Positions 23,847 through 32,523 of a DNA stretch of 36,979 nt are shown here, in pieces. The stretch lies in the NCBI GenBank assembly GCA_026712905.1, contig JAPOPM010000003.1, forward strand, positions 1 through 36,979, in the 5' to 3' direction. This DNA is from Deltaproteobacteria bacterium. Its GTDB lineage: Bacteria > Desulfobacterota > Binatia > UBA9968 > JAJDTQ01. The stretch's first letter is position 1; every line of letters begins with the position of its first letter. Under the pieces are notes generated by a model. That model was not told the DNA's origin. It made no database searches and saw nothing but the letters and a program-made list of their open reading frames with translations. Made by a program: the position numbers and the translations under genes.

Positions 23847-25262
23847 CTATTCCGCCAGTTCCCAAGTGGTGCCGGAGGGGCCGTCTCTCAACAGGATGCC
23901 CTGTTCCTTCAACGAATCGCGGATGCCGTCGGCCTGCCCCCAGTCCTTTGCCCGCCGCGCGGCGTTGCGCTCTTCGATCATGCGCCGGATCTCGTCCTCG
24001 GACAGGGCCAGCCGGGTGAGCCCGCTCAGGCGCCGTTCTTCCAGAAAACGCTCGGGCGGTGACTGCAAGAGTCCGAGGGCACCGGTCATGGCCCGAAGCG
24101 CGTTGCGCTTTCCGTCCAACGCCCGCGTGTGGCCTTCGTCCAGCAGCCGGTTCACCGCCCGAAGCTCTTCGAACACCACGGCCAGCGCCCGAGGAGTGTT
24201 GAAGTCATCATCCATCTCGCGGCGGAAGTCGTCCAGGGGGCCAGAGTCGGCGGCGCCGTCCGGAGACGGGCCGATGAGGCGCTCCGCCCGGCTCGCGGTC
24301 TCGTACAGGCGCGCCACCGTGCGCTGGGCCTCCGCCAGCCCCTCCTCGGAAAACTCGATGGGATTGCGGTAGTGGGTCGTCAGCATATAGAGACGCAGCG
24401 CCACGGGATCGAAGCGCTCCAGCACCTCCTTGATGCTGAGGATGTTGCCCACGGACTTGGACATCTTCTCCTTGGCCAACTGGACGAAACCGTTGTGAAT
24501 CCAGTAACGCGCGAAGGGCTCGCCGGTAGCGCATTCGGACTGGGCGATTTCATTCTCGTGGTGCGGGAAGACGAGATCCTGCCCGCCTCCGTGAATGTCG
24601 AAGGGTTGGCCCAGGTACCGGGTGCTCATGACCGAGCACTCGATGTGCCAGCCCGGCCGTCCCCTGCCCCATGGGCTGTCCCAGAAGGGCTCGCCCTCCT
24701 TACTGGCCTTCCACAAGGCGAAGTCCATGGGATGGCGCTTGCGGTCGTCCACCTCCACGCGCGCGCCCGCGGTCATCTCGTCGAGGCTCCGGCGCGACAG
24801 CCGGCCGTATTCCGGGAAGCTCTCCACCGCGAAATAGACGTCGCCGGCGACCGCGTAGGCGTGGCCGCGTTCCATGAGCGCGGCAATGAGCGCGACCATC
24901 CCGTCGATGTGCTCCGTGGCGCGGGGCTCGACCGCGGGTTCCGCCAGTCCGAGGGCGGCCGCGTCCCGGTGGAACGCGTCGATGTAGCGCTGCGCCAGCG
25001 CCTCGGGCGCGATCCCCTCCTCATTCGCCCGGTTGATGATCTTGTCGTCCACGTCGGTGAAGTTGCGTACGAAACGGCAGTCGAAACCGAGGAAACGCAG
25101 GTAGCGGTGGATGATGTCGAACGTCAGGAGGGCACGGGCATGGCCGATGTGGCACTGGTCGTAGACGGTGACGCCGCACACGTACATGTTCACCGTGCCC
25201 GGCGTGAGCGGTAGGAACGGCTCTTTCTTCCCGCTCATGGTGTTGGTGATGCAAAGAGCCAT
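23847..25262 (-). CDS. cysS: Cysteine--tRNA ligase
   Basis: This 471-residue class I synthetase has the CysRS signatures in order: MYVCGVTVYDQCHIGHAR (26-43, with Zn-ligand Cys and HIGH at 38-41), FTDVDDKIINRA, WHIECSVM (second Cys ligand), HHENEIAQSE (His and Glu ligands), and KMSKSVGN at 266-273. The C-terminal anticodon region has ALSEDEIRRMIEERNAARRAKDW, the usual CysRS end. ATG at 25262 gives the usual MALCITNT start; another ATG three codons upstream is possible. It is divergent from the UbiD gene, 111 bases away. Confidence 0.96.
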   Translation of the reverse strand: MALCITNTMSGKKEPFLPLTPGTVNMYVCGVTVYDQCHIGHARALLTFDIIHRYLRFLGFDCRFVRNFTDVDDKIINRANEEGIAPEALAQRYIDAFHRDAAALGLAEPAVEPRATEHIDGMVALIAALMERGHAYAVAGDVYFAVESFPEYGRLSRRSLDEMTAGARVEVDDRKRHPMDFALWKASKEGEPFWDSPWGRGRPGWHIECSVMSTRYLGQPFDIHGGGQDLVFPHHENEIAQSECATGEPFARYWIHNGFVQLAKEKMSKSVGNILSIKEVLERFDPVALRLYMLTTHYRNPIEFSEEGLAEAQRTVARLYETASRAERLIGPSPDGAADSGPLDDFRREMDDDFNTPRALAVVFEELRAVNRLLDEGHTRALDGKRNALRAMTGALGLLQSPPERFLEERRLSGLTRLALSEDEIRRMIEERNAARRAKDWGQADGIRDSLKEQGILLRDGPSGTTWELAE

Positions 25263-25373
25263 TCGGGTCATCTTACGCCACGCCGTGGAATTTGCAAAAT
25301 GCGCCGGCCCTGGAGGGCCGGTTCCGGGCTTCGGGGTTGCGGAAGTAGGCAAAAGTGCTTAAATCCTCACCCC

Positions 25374-27029
25374 ATGACCAACCAACGACCCTACGAGGAC
25401 TTGCGTGAGTTCATCGGTGTGCTGGAGGATGCCGGCAAGCTCATCCGCATCACACGGGAAGTCAACAAGGACACCGAATTGCAGCCGCTGGTGCGCCTGC
25501 AATTCCGCGGACTGCCCGACGAGCAGCGCAAGGCGTTCCTGTTCGAGAACGTGACGGATTCGAAAGGCCGCCGCTACGAGGGCTCGGTGCTGGTGGGCGG
25601 TCTCTCCGGCTCCACCGCCATCTACAGCCTGGGGCTCCAGTGCCGGCCGGAAGAGGTGCCGGACCGCTGGATCGAGGCCATGGAGAACCCGATCCCGCCG
25701 GTAATGGTGCCCGACGGACCGGTCACGGAAGTGATCCACAAGGGCGACGACCTCGCCGCCAGCGGCGGCTTCGCCCGCTTCCCCATCCCCATCTCGACCC
25801 CCGGATTCGACAACGGCCCCTACATCACCGCGGGCCACTGGATCACCAAGGACCCGGAGACCGGCGCGCGCAACGTCGGCAACTACCGCGGGCTCGTGAA
25901 GTCGCCGCTCCGCTGCGGCGCCAACTCGGGCACGCCCCAGGACCTGTCGGCCCACTGGGAGAAGTGCCGCGAGCGGGGCATCCCGCTGGAAGTAGCCATC
26001 GCCGTGGGCACGGTGCCGGCGGCCTCGTACACCGCCACCCAGAAGGTGCCTCCCGACATGGACGAGCTCGCCCTGGCCGGCGGCCTGGCCCGGACTCCGG
26101 TCCAGCTCGTCAAGTGCCAGACCGTCGACCTGGAGGTGCCGGCCACCGCCGAGGTGGTGTTCGAGGGCATCATCCCCACCAACTACCTGGAAGAGGAAGG
26201 CCCGTTCGGCGAGTCCATGGGCTACGTCGACCCCCGGACCATCGGTCCGGTGATGGAGCTCACCTGCGTGACGCACCGCAAGAACCCCATCTGGGTCTCC
26301 ATCATCAGCCAGGTGACGCCCAGCGAGAGCTCGAAGATCAAGGCCATGGGCATGAGCACCCTGGTGCACCGCTACCTCACCGGCAAGGGCTTCGAGTCGG
26401 TGAAGGAAGTCTACATGATGGAGGAGTTGGTGAACATGCGCCCCTACGTCGCCGTGCGCCTGGACAAGAAGGACGACGGCGAGCCCCGGCGCGTCATGGA
26501 CGCCGTGCTGCAGTACGGCGACCGGGTGGGGAAGTTCATCGTGGCAGTGGACGAGGACATCAACGTCAACGACCCCGTGGCCGTGACCTGGGCCATCACG
26601 CACCGCTGCCAGCCGCACAAGGACGTGACCATCGTGCCCAACCGCCCCTTCGGCGCCACCCCCATCGGCATGGTGGTGAGCCACCCGTCGAGCCGCTACG
26701 ACAGCACCGACTCGGCGCTCTTGATCGACGCCACCCGCAAGGCCGACCTGCCGCCGCTGTCGCTGCCCAAGAAGCCCTACATGGAGCGGGCGGTGGAGCT
26801 GTGGAAGGAACTGGAGCTGCCCGAGCTCGATCTCAAGGAGCCGTGGCACGGCTACCTCATGGGCCTCTGGCCCGACGAGCTGGACGAGGAAGCACGCATG
26901 GCGGCCGAGGGCGATTTCGAGAAGGTCGGCAAAAAGCTCGAGGGCACACGCGTCAGCGTCGGTGAGGGCCAGACTCTCAAGTCCATCCGGCTGGAATGGG
27001 GCAAGACCCACTCCGGGCGGTCCGTGTAA
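25374..27029 (+). CDS. UbiD family decarboxylase (first copy)
   Basis: This is a 551-residue prFMN-dependent (de)carboxylase of the UbiD family, which acts reversibly on aromatic, heteroaromatic or alpha,beta-unsaturated acids. It has the family N-terminus YEDLREFIGVLEDAGKLIRI, the prFMN/Mn region (ITAGHWITKDPETGARNVGNYRG) and the catalytic EEEGPFGES at 273-281, where Glu275 and Glu280 keep the Glu-x4-Glu spacing of the Fdc1/UbiD proton relay. The ATG at 25374 lacks a ribosome site; an upstream TTAAAT at about 25360 might give a short-leader transcript. It begins the plus-strand catabolic cluster, and its prFMN cofactor would need UbiX, not found here. Confidence 0.93.
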   Translation: MTNQRPYEDLREFIGVLEDAGKLIRITREVNKDTELQPLVRLQFRGLPDEQRKAFLFENVTDSKGRRYEGSVLVGGLSGSTAIYSLGLQCRPEEVPDRWIEAMENPIPPVMVPDGPVTEVIHKGDDLAASGGFARFPIPISTPGFDNGPYITAGHWITKDPETGARNVGNYRGLVKSPLRCGANSGTPQDLSAHWEKCRERGIPLEVAIAVGTVPAASYTATQKVPPDMDELALAGGLARTPVQLVKCQTVDLEVPATAEVVFEGIIPTNYLEEEGPFGESMGYVDPRTIGPVMELTCVTHRKNPIWVSIISQVTPSESSKIKAMGMSTLVHRYLTGKGFESVKEVYMMEELVNMRPYVAVRLDKKDDGEPRRVMDAVLQYGDRVGKFIVAVDEDINVNDPVAVTWAITHRCQPHKDVTIVPNRPFGATPIGMVVSHPSSRYDSTDSALLIDATRKADLPPLSLPKKPYMERAVELWKELELPELDLKEPWHGYLMGLWPDELDEEARMAAEGDFEKVGKKLEGTRVSVGEGQTLKSIRLEWGKTHSGRSV

Positions 27030-27082
27030 GTAACGCGCCGTCACCACCCGTATCCGAGCGGTATCCCCGGGGCCGGAACGGT

Positions 27083-27112
27083 TTCCAACGCGCTCGCTTC
27101 CAACGCGCTCGC
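27083..27112. repeat. Perfect 15-base tandem duplication
   Basis: TTCCAACGCGCTCGC occurs twice in a row (27083-27097 and 27098-27112) in the 111-base spacer between the UbiD gene and the iron-sulfur subunit gene. It is 28 bases ahead of the ATG at 27141. It may be a slippage duplication or a protein-binding site; the spacer has no coding. Confidence 0.7.
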
Positions 27113-27140
27113 GCGCACTCCCGCGAATTCGAGGTCCACG

Positions 27141-27695
27141 ATGAAGAGAGACATGGTACTGAACGTGAACGGCGAGGAGCACGACGTCGAGATCGAGCCC
27201 AACCGCCTGCTGCTGGATGCCCTGCGCGAGGACGTGGGCCTCACCGGTACCAAGGAGGGCTGCAGCATCGGCGTGTGCGGCGCGTGCAGCGTCATCGTGG
27301 ACGGGCGCCTGGTGAGCGCGTGCCTGACGCTGGCGGCGGCCTGCGAGGGCAAGCAGATCGAGACTATCGAGGGACTGGCCCAGGACGGCGAGTTGCACCC
27401 GCTCCAGCGCGCCTTCGTGCAATTCGGCGGTTTCCAGTGCGGCATCTGCACTCCGGGACAGATCATGGCCGCCAAGGCGCTGTTGGACCACAATCCGAAC
27501 CCCACCACCGACGAGGTGAAGGAATGGATGTCGGCCAACCTTTGCCGCTGCACGGGCTATTACAAGATCCTGGAGTCGGTCATGGCCGTGGTGGAAGGGA
27601 AAGTGGATGAAGGCCGCCGCGACGAAGCCGTGCGCCAGGCCAGGATCCAGAGCCTCTACCAGTCGGACACCTACAAGAGCGACACGTCCGAGTAG
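27141..27695 (+). CDS. Molybdenum hydroxylase 2Fe-2S subunit
   Basis: This is the small subunit (184 residues) of a xanthine-oxidase-family molybdenum hydroxylase, passing electrons from the Mo centre to FAD. The plant-type 2Fe-2S cluster ligands are Cys41, Cys46, Cys49 and Cys61 (CSIGVCGACS...C). The second cluster is held by Cys101, Cys104, Cys136 and Cys138 (FQCGICTPGQIM ... NLCRCTG). The start has GAGG six bases ahead. Past the normal end there is an extra charged tail of about 25 residues. It lies 111 bases after the first UbiD gene and 50 bases before the large subunit. Confidence 0.95.
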   Translation: MKRDMVLNVNGEEHDVEIEPNRLLLDALREDVGLTGTKEGCSIGVCGACSVIVDGRLVSACLTLAAACEGKQIETIEGLAQDGELHPLQRAFVQFGGFQCGICTPGQIMAAKALLDHNPNPTTDEVKEWMSANLCRCTGYYKILESVMAVVEGKVDEGRRDEAVRQARIQSLYQSDTYKSDTSE

Positions 27696-27745
27696 CGGCC
27701 CGCCACGCCGTTCTTCGCACAACGCCGCCGTCCTTTGGGGGAAAC

Positions 27746-30034
27746 ATGAGCAAGGCAGAGAAGTTCGCGGTACTCGGGCAGAACGTGGACCGTTTCGAGG
27801 GCCACGACAAGGTGACGGGAAGCGCGGCGTACGTCGCCGACGTGTTCCTGCCGGGGATGCTGACGGGGCGGATCCTGAGGAGTCCCCTGCCCCACGCGCG
27901 CATCCGCAGCATCGACACCAGCCGGGCGGAGAAGCTACGCGGCGTCAAGGCCGTGGTCACCGCCGAGGACACCATCAAGAAGGGCTGGGGGGTCTTTTTC
28001 CCGGACCAGTATCCGCTGTCGGTGGGCAAGGCCCGCTACGTCGGCGAGGAGGTGGCGGCGGTGGCGGCCATCGACCGCGATACCGCGGAGGAGGCGCTGG
28101 AGCTCATCGACATCGACTGGGAGGAGTTGCCCGCGGTGTTCGACGCCGAGGAGGCCATGCAGCCGGACGCGCCCCTGATCCACGAGGAGAAGGAGAACAA
28201 CGTCGCTCTCACCATCGACGTGGTGCGGGGCGACATCGACGCGGCCTTCAAGGACTCGGACCTGGTCGTCGAGGACACCTTCGAGAGCGTGCCCCAGTGG
28301 CACTCGGCCATCGAGACCATCGGCAGCGTCGCCGACTACTCGGCCAACGGCAAGTACACGGTCTACATGAACACCCAGACGCTCTTCATGGCGCGCATGC
28401 GCCTGGCCACGGCGTTGGGCGTGCGCGAGGCCGATGTGCGCGTCCTCCAGACCGCGGTGGGCGGCGGCTTCGGCGGCAAGTCCTGCGACGACAACAACGC
28501 CATGGTGGCGGCGATCCTGGCGCGCAAGGCGCGCCGCCCGGTGAAGATCATCAACACCCGGGAGGAGGAGTTCCTCGCCGGCAGCCGGCCGCGGGTCAAC
28601 ATGAAGGTGTGGGTGCGCATGGGCTTCAAGAAGGACGGCCGCATCCGCGCCAAGCACATGCGCATCATCGCCGACAACGGCGCCTACAGCGGCAAGGCCC
28701 CGGCCATCACCGGCGTGGCCGCGCTGCGCCACGACACCTGCTACAAGTACTCGGACGTGCGCTCGGAAGCCTACCTGGTCTACACCAACAAGATCCCCAC
28801 CGGCGCCTTCCGCGGCTTCGGCAACCCGTCGGCGGAGTTCTCCGTCGAGCAGATGATGGACATCGCCGCCGACGAGCTGGGCATGGACCCGTTCGAGATG
28901 GCGCGCCTCAACGCCGCCGAGGAGGGCTACGTCTCGCCCCACGGCAACCGGGTCATAAGCTGCGAGCTCCAGCAGTGCATCGACCGTACCGAGCGCATGA
29001 TCGGGTGGAAGGAGAAGCGCGCCGCGCGCAAGCCCAACCGCGGCCTGGGCATGGGCTGCACCGTGCACGTGAGCGGCAAGCGCCACTTCGGCGACTACGA
29101 CGGCAGCTCGGCCACCATCAAGATGAACGAGGACGGCAAGGCCTTCATCCTCAGCGGCGAGGGCGAGACCGGCCAGGGGCACTGGACGGCCATGTGCCAG
29201 ATCGCCGCCGAGGAGCTGGGCGTCCCCTTCTCCGACGTGGCCATCTCCGAGGCCGACACCGACCTCACCACCTTCTGCCTCGGCAACTACGCCAGCCGCC
29301 TCACCTACGTGGCCGGCAACGCGGTGAAGAACGCCGCCACCGCGGTCAAGGAGATCCTGCACGAGACCGCCGCCGAAATGCTCGAGTGCGACCCCTCCGA
29401 CCTGGTGTCGCGGGACGGCTACATCTTCGTCCAGGGCGCGGAACAGCGCTCCATCAGCGTGGCCGACGTGGTGCGCGGCCGGCAGTTCCGCCGCGGCGGC
29501 GCGCCGGTGGTGGCGTCGGGCAGCTTCGACGCGGACTCGGTGAGCCAGGACGCCCTGCGCTTCGGCAACGAATCGGGGGCCTACAACTTCGGCTGCCAGG
29601 CGGCGGAGGTGGAGGTGGACCCGGACACGGGCCACGTCAAGGTGATCCAGTACGCGGTGGCGTCGGATTGCGGCACGGTGATCTATCCCATCGGCGCCGA
29701 GGGACAGGTGGAAGGCTCCATCGCCCAGGGGCTGGGCTACGCGCTCATCGAGGGCATCCGCATGGAGGAAGGCCGGCCCATCAACCCCAACTTCAGCGAT
29801 TACCGGCTGGCGTCCATGCGCGACATGCCCGACCTGGTGCACGAGTTCGCCGACTCCTACGAGCCCACCGGCCCCTTCGGCGCCAAGGGATTGGGCGAGT
29901 TGGGCATGGACCCGGTGGCGGCCATCATCAGCAACGCCATCTACGACGCCGTCGGCGTGCGCATCCGGACCCTCCCCATCACCGCGGAGAAGGTGCTGCG
30001 CGCCTTGCAGGAAAAGAAGAAGAACGGGAGCTGA
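27746..30034 (+). CDS. Molybdenum hydroxylase large (molybdopterin) subunit
   Basis: This is the catalytic subunit (762 residues) binding molybdopterin cytosine or guanine dinucleotide. Family motifs are DKVTGSAAYVADV near the N-terminus, LRSPLPHARI, YVGEEVAAVAAID, GGGFGGKSCDDNNA, TGAFRGFGNPSAEF (Arg356), the GEGETGQGHWTAM cofactor loop and the conserved GAKGLGELGMDP with Glu718, the active-site base. The loop AFRGFG is that of xanthine-dehydrogenase-type hydroxylases and lacks the Cys of aerobic CO dehydrogenase (AYRCSFR), so it should hydroxylate a carbon with water rather than oxidise CO. The substrate is unknown. Codon use and spacing match the flanking subunits. Confidence 0.95.
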   Translation: MSKAEKFAVLGQNVDRFEGHDKVTGSAAYVADVFLPGMLTGRILRSPLPHARIRSIDTSRAEKLRGVKAVVTAEDTIKKGWGVFFPDQYPLSVGKARYVGEEVAAVAAIDRDTAEEALELIDIDWEELPAVFDAEEAMQPDAPLIHEEKENNVALTIDVVRGDIDAAFKDSDLVVEDTFESVPQWHSAIETIGSVADYSANGKYTVYMNTQTLFMARMRLATALGVREADVRVLQTAVGGGFGGKSCDDNNAMVAAILARKARRPVKIINTREEEFLAGSRPRVNMKVWVRMGFKKDGRIRAKHMRIIADNGAYSGKAPAITGVAALRHDTCYKYSDVRSEAYLVYTNKIPTGAFRGFGNPSAEFSVEQMMDIAADELGMDPFEMARLNAAEEGYVSPHGNRVISCELQQCIDRTERMIGWKEKRAARKPNRGLGMGCTVHVSGKRHFGDYDGSSATIKMNEDGKAFILSGEGETGQGHWTAMCQIAAEELGVPFSDVAISEADTDLTTFCLGNYASRLTYVAGNAVKNAATAVKEILHETAAEMLECDPSDLVSRDGYIFVQGAEQRSISVADVVRGRQFRRGGAPVVASGSFDADSVSQDALRFGNESGAYNFGCQAAEVEVDPDTGHVKVIQYAVASDCGTVIYPIGAEGQVEGSIAQGLGYALIEGIRMEEGRPINPNFSDYRLASMRDMPDLVHEFADSYEPTGPFGAKGLGELGMDPVAAIISNAIYDAVGVRIRTLPITAEKVLRALQEKKKNGS

Positions 30035-30038
30035 ACAC

Positions 30039-30902
30039 ATGCGTGCCAAGTTTGAATACCTCGCGCCCACGAGCCTCGACGAGGCCTGCGCACTGCTTCA
30101 GGAACACGAGGGCGACGCCAAGCTGCTGGCCGGCGGCACCGCCTTGGTGATGTGGCTGCGCATGGGGCTTCTGAGCCCCGGCTACGTCATCGATCTGGAG
30201 AACGTGCCGGGACTCGCCGGCATCACCTACGACGCGGCCGACGGCCTGCGCATCGGCGCCGGCGTGAAGCATCGGGACCTCGAACTGTGTCCGGAGGTGC
30301 GCGAGCACTATCCTCTGCTCCGGGAGACTTTCTACAAGGTGGCGCAGCCGCGCATCCGCCTCATGGCCACCGTGGGCGGGAACCTGAGCCACGGCGATCC
30401 CATGACCGATCCCGGCGCGAGCTTCATCGCCCTGGACGCCGAGGTGACGCTGCGCGGCAGCCGCGGCGAGCGCACCGTGTCGGTGGAGGACTTCTTCGTG
30501 GACTACTACGAGACCGCGCTGGAGCCCGACGAGATCCTCACCTCGATCCACGTGCCGCCGCCCGCCGGACCGGCATGGTCCCACATCAAATTCACCCCGC
30601 GCAGCGAAGAGGACTTCGCCACCGTGGGCGTGGCCGTGACCCTGACCGGCGCCGGCAACCGTTGCGACGACGTACGCATCGCCCTCAACTCCGTGGGGCC
30701 CACCATCTTCCGCGCCCACGCCGCCGAGGACGTGCTGCGCGGCCGGGACCTCACACCGGCGCGGATCGAGGAGGCCGGCGCGGCTGCCGCGGATGCGTCC
30801 GACCCCATCGAGGACGTGCGCGGCTCCTCCGACTACAAGCGCGACTTGACAGCCGTGTTCGTGCGCCGGGCCCTGGAGCAGGCGGCGGCCAAGCTGGGCT
30901 GA
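30039..30902 (+). CDS. Molybdenum hydroxylase FAD-binding subunit
   Basis: This is the medium subunit (287 residues) that holds FAD and completes the S-L-M complex. It has the FAD_binding_5 landmarks AKLLAGGTALVMWLRMG (28-44) and ATVGGNLSHGDPMTDPGAS (around residues 109-127), then a CO_deh_flav_C-like C-terminal domain (VGVAVTL, DVRIALNSVGPTIFRAHAAEDVLRG). It starts five bases after the large-subunit stop, with GGGAG in front. Gene order small-large-medium is unusual for CO dehydrogenase (M-S-L) but is seen in other hydroxylases. Together the three genes should give a functional enzyme. Confidence 0.95.
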   Translation: MRAKFEYLAPTSLDEACALLQEHEGDAKLLAGGTALVMWLRMGLLSPGYVIDLENVPGLAGITYDAADGLRIGAGVKHRDLELCPEVREHYPLLRETFYKVAQPRIRLMATVGGNLSHGDPMTDPGASFIALDAEVTLRGSRGERTVSVEDFFVDYYETALEPDEILTSIHVPPPAGPAWSHIKFTPRSEEDFATVGVAVTLTGAGNRCDDVRIALNSVGPTIFRAHAAEDVLRGRDLTPARIEEAGAAAADASDPIEDVRGSSDYKRDLTAVFVRRALEQAAAKLG

Positions 30903-30915
30903 CCACGGGGAGATC

Positions 30916-32499
30916 ATGGCCGTAGATGAAAACTGGGACGTCATCCTCATCGGGGCGGGGCAGAACAACTTCGCGCTGGGCACCTACCTGGGCATGGCGG
31001 GCCTGGAGACCGTCATCTGCGAGAGCCGCTTGGAGAACGGCGGGCGGCTCTTCTCCGAAGAGATCACCCTGCCCGGCTACTGGCACAACAGCCTGGCCTA
31101 CTTCCAGGACAACCGGGAGGTCTCGCCGGTGTGGGCTGAGCTCGACTGGGAGAACGGGCACCACGCCGAGTTCGTGACCCCGCCGGTCATCAGCACGCTG
31201 CTGCTGCCCGGCGGCGCTTCGGTCTCACACCACCAGGACCTGGACGGCACCCTGGCGTCGCTGGCGCATCACTCCGCGGCGGACCGGGCCGCCTGGAAGG
31301 ACGCGCACCAGCGGTTTCGCGGCATCGTCCGGGACATCGTCATCCCGTCGTACTATGCCCCGCCTGGGGATCCGGGCGCGCTGGATGAGCGCATCGCGGC
31401 CGACCCCGCGGGCTCCGACTTCCTGCGGATCGCGGGCATGAGCGCCGCGGAGGCCGTGCAACATCTTTTCGAGAGCGAGGCCGTGCGCACCCTGGTGCTG
31501 TCGCAGATGGCCATTCCGCGCGGCTGGGCGCTGGACTACGAGGGCGGCGGGCGCGAGGTGCTGGCCCTCATCGCCGGTGACGAGCGGCCGCAGCTTGCCC
31601 GCGGCGGCTCCCATTCCATCGCCCAGGTGCTGCAACGCGCCTACGTGATGCACGGCGGCCAGATTCGTGCGCTGCACCACGTGGACAAGATCCTGGTGGA
31701 GGGCGGACGCGCGGTGGGCGTGCGGCTGCGCGACGGACGCGAATGGAAGGCGCGGCGCGCGGTGGTGTCCAACGTGGACCCCTACGGCACCTTGATCGAC
31801 ATGGTGGGCGAGGAGCACCTGGACGGCGGCTTGGCACAGGCCGTGCGCGCCATCGAGCCCGACGAGTTCTCCTACTTCCAGGTGCACCTGGCGCTCAAGG
31901 CGCCCTTGCGCTTCGCCGTGCACGAGGCCGCCGACGCGTTCGTGGGTCAGGCCATGAACGTCAACTACGGCCCGCGTTCGGTCGAGGACCTCCAGGCCAT
32001 GTGGCGCGAGATCCGCGCCGGCGAGTTCCCCGAGCACCCCTGTCTGCACATCACCTGCCCCACGTGGTTCGACGCGCTGCAGGCGCCCCCGGCGAAGCAT
32101 ACGGCGTCGGTGTTCATGCCGGTCCCATACCAGCTCAAGGGCCATCAGCCCGAGGACTGGGTCCGGCTCAAGCACGGATTCATGGAGCGGGTGCTGTCGG
32201 CCCTGCGCGATGTCGCCACCAACCTCACCGACGACAACATCGTGATGAAGGTCCCCATGGACCCCTGCTACCTGGCCGGACGCTGGCAGAACATGCGCCG
32301 GGGCTCGGTATGGGTGGCCCGGAAGACCCCGGACCAGATGGGCCGGAACCGTCCCATCCCGCAACTGGCGCAGTACCGCACCCCCATCGAGGGCCTCTAC
32401 CAGGTGGGCGCGGCCACGCACCCGGCGGACGCGGTCATCGCCGGTTCCGGGCGTGCCGCCTGGAGCGTGCTGCGTGAGGACCTGGGCCTCGGGGCCTGA
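30916..32499 (+). CDS. FAD-dependent oxidoreductase, phytoene-desaturase-like (first of pair)
   Basis: This 527-residue flavoprotein belongs to the phytoene dehydrogenase/retinol saturase-like NAD(P)/FAD group. The FAD-binding fold starts VILIGAGQNNFALGTYLG (9-26), with Asn where the third Gly of GxGxxG normally is, then a Glu for the ribose (CESRLENGG). Further landmarks are LPGYWHNSLAYFQ, GGSHSIAQVLQRAYVMHGGQI and the C-terminal IEGLYQVGAATHPADAVIAGSGRAA, the FAD-closing motif. GGGGAG precedes the ATG, and it follows the Mo hydroxylase by 13 bases. Together with the next protein it forms a paralogous pair. The reaction is presumably desaturation or another two-electron oxidation; the substrate is unknown. 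Confidence 0.88.
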   Translation: MAVDENWDVILIGAGQNNFALGTYLGMAGLETVICESRLENGGRLFSEEITLPGYWHNSLAYFQDNREVSPVWAELDWENGHHAEFVTPPVISTLLLPGGASVSHHQDLDGTLASLAHHSAADRAAWKDAHQRFRGIVRDIVIPSYYAPPGDPGALDERIAADPAGSDFLRIAGMSAAEAVQHLFESEAVRTLVLSQMAIPRGWALDYEGGGREVLALIAGDERPQLARGGSHSIAQVLQRAYVMHGGQIRALHHVDKILVEGGRAVGVRLRDGREWKARRAVVSNVDPYGTLIDMVGEEHLDGGLAQAVRAIEPDEFSYFQVHLALKAPLRFAVHEAADAFVGQAMNVNYGPRSVEDLQAMWREIRAGEFPEHPCLHITCPTWFDALQAPPAKHTASVFMPVPYQLKGHQPEDWVRLKHGFMERVLSALRDVATNLTDDNIVMKVPMDPCYLAGRWQNMRRGSVWVARKTPDQMGRNRPIPQLAQYRTPIEGLYQVGAATHPADAVIAGSGRAAWSVLREDLGLGA

Positions 32500-32523
32500 A
32501 ACAACCACGAAGGCGGGTGAACC

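Noticed and set aside
27083..27112. Short CRISPR-like repeat
   Set aside because: There are only two adjacent units with no spacer; no array or cas gene is in the window.
25359..27722. 787-codon minus-strand open frame
   Set aside because: It is antisense to the first UbiD and the 2Fe-2S subunit genes, with no recognisable domain.
27935..30070. 711-codon minus-strand open frame
   Set aside because: It is the shadow of the Mo hydroxylase large subunit.
27141..30902. Aerobic CO dehydrogenase (coxMSL)
   Set aside because: The large subunit lacks the CoxL active-site Cys loop, and the gene order is S-L-M.
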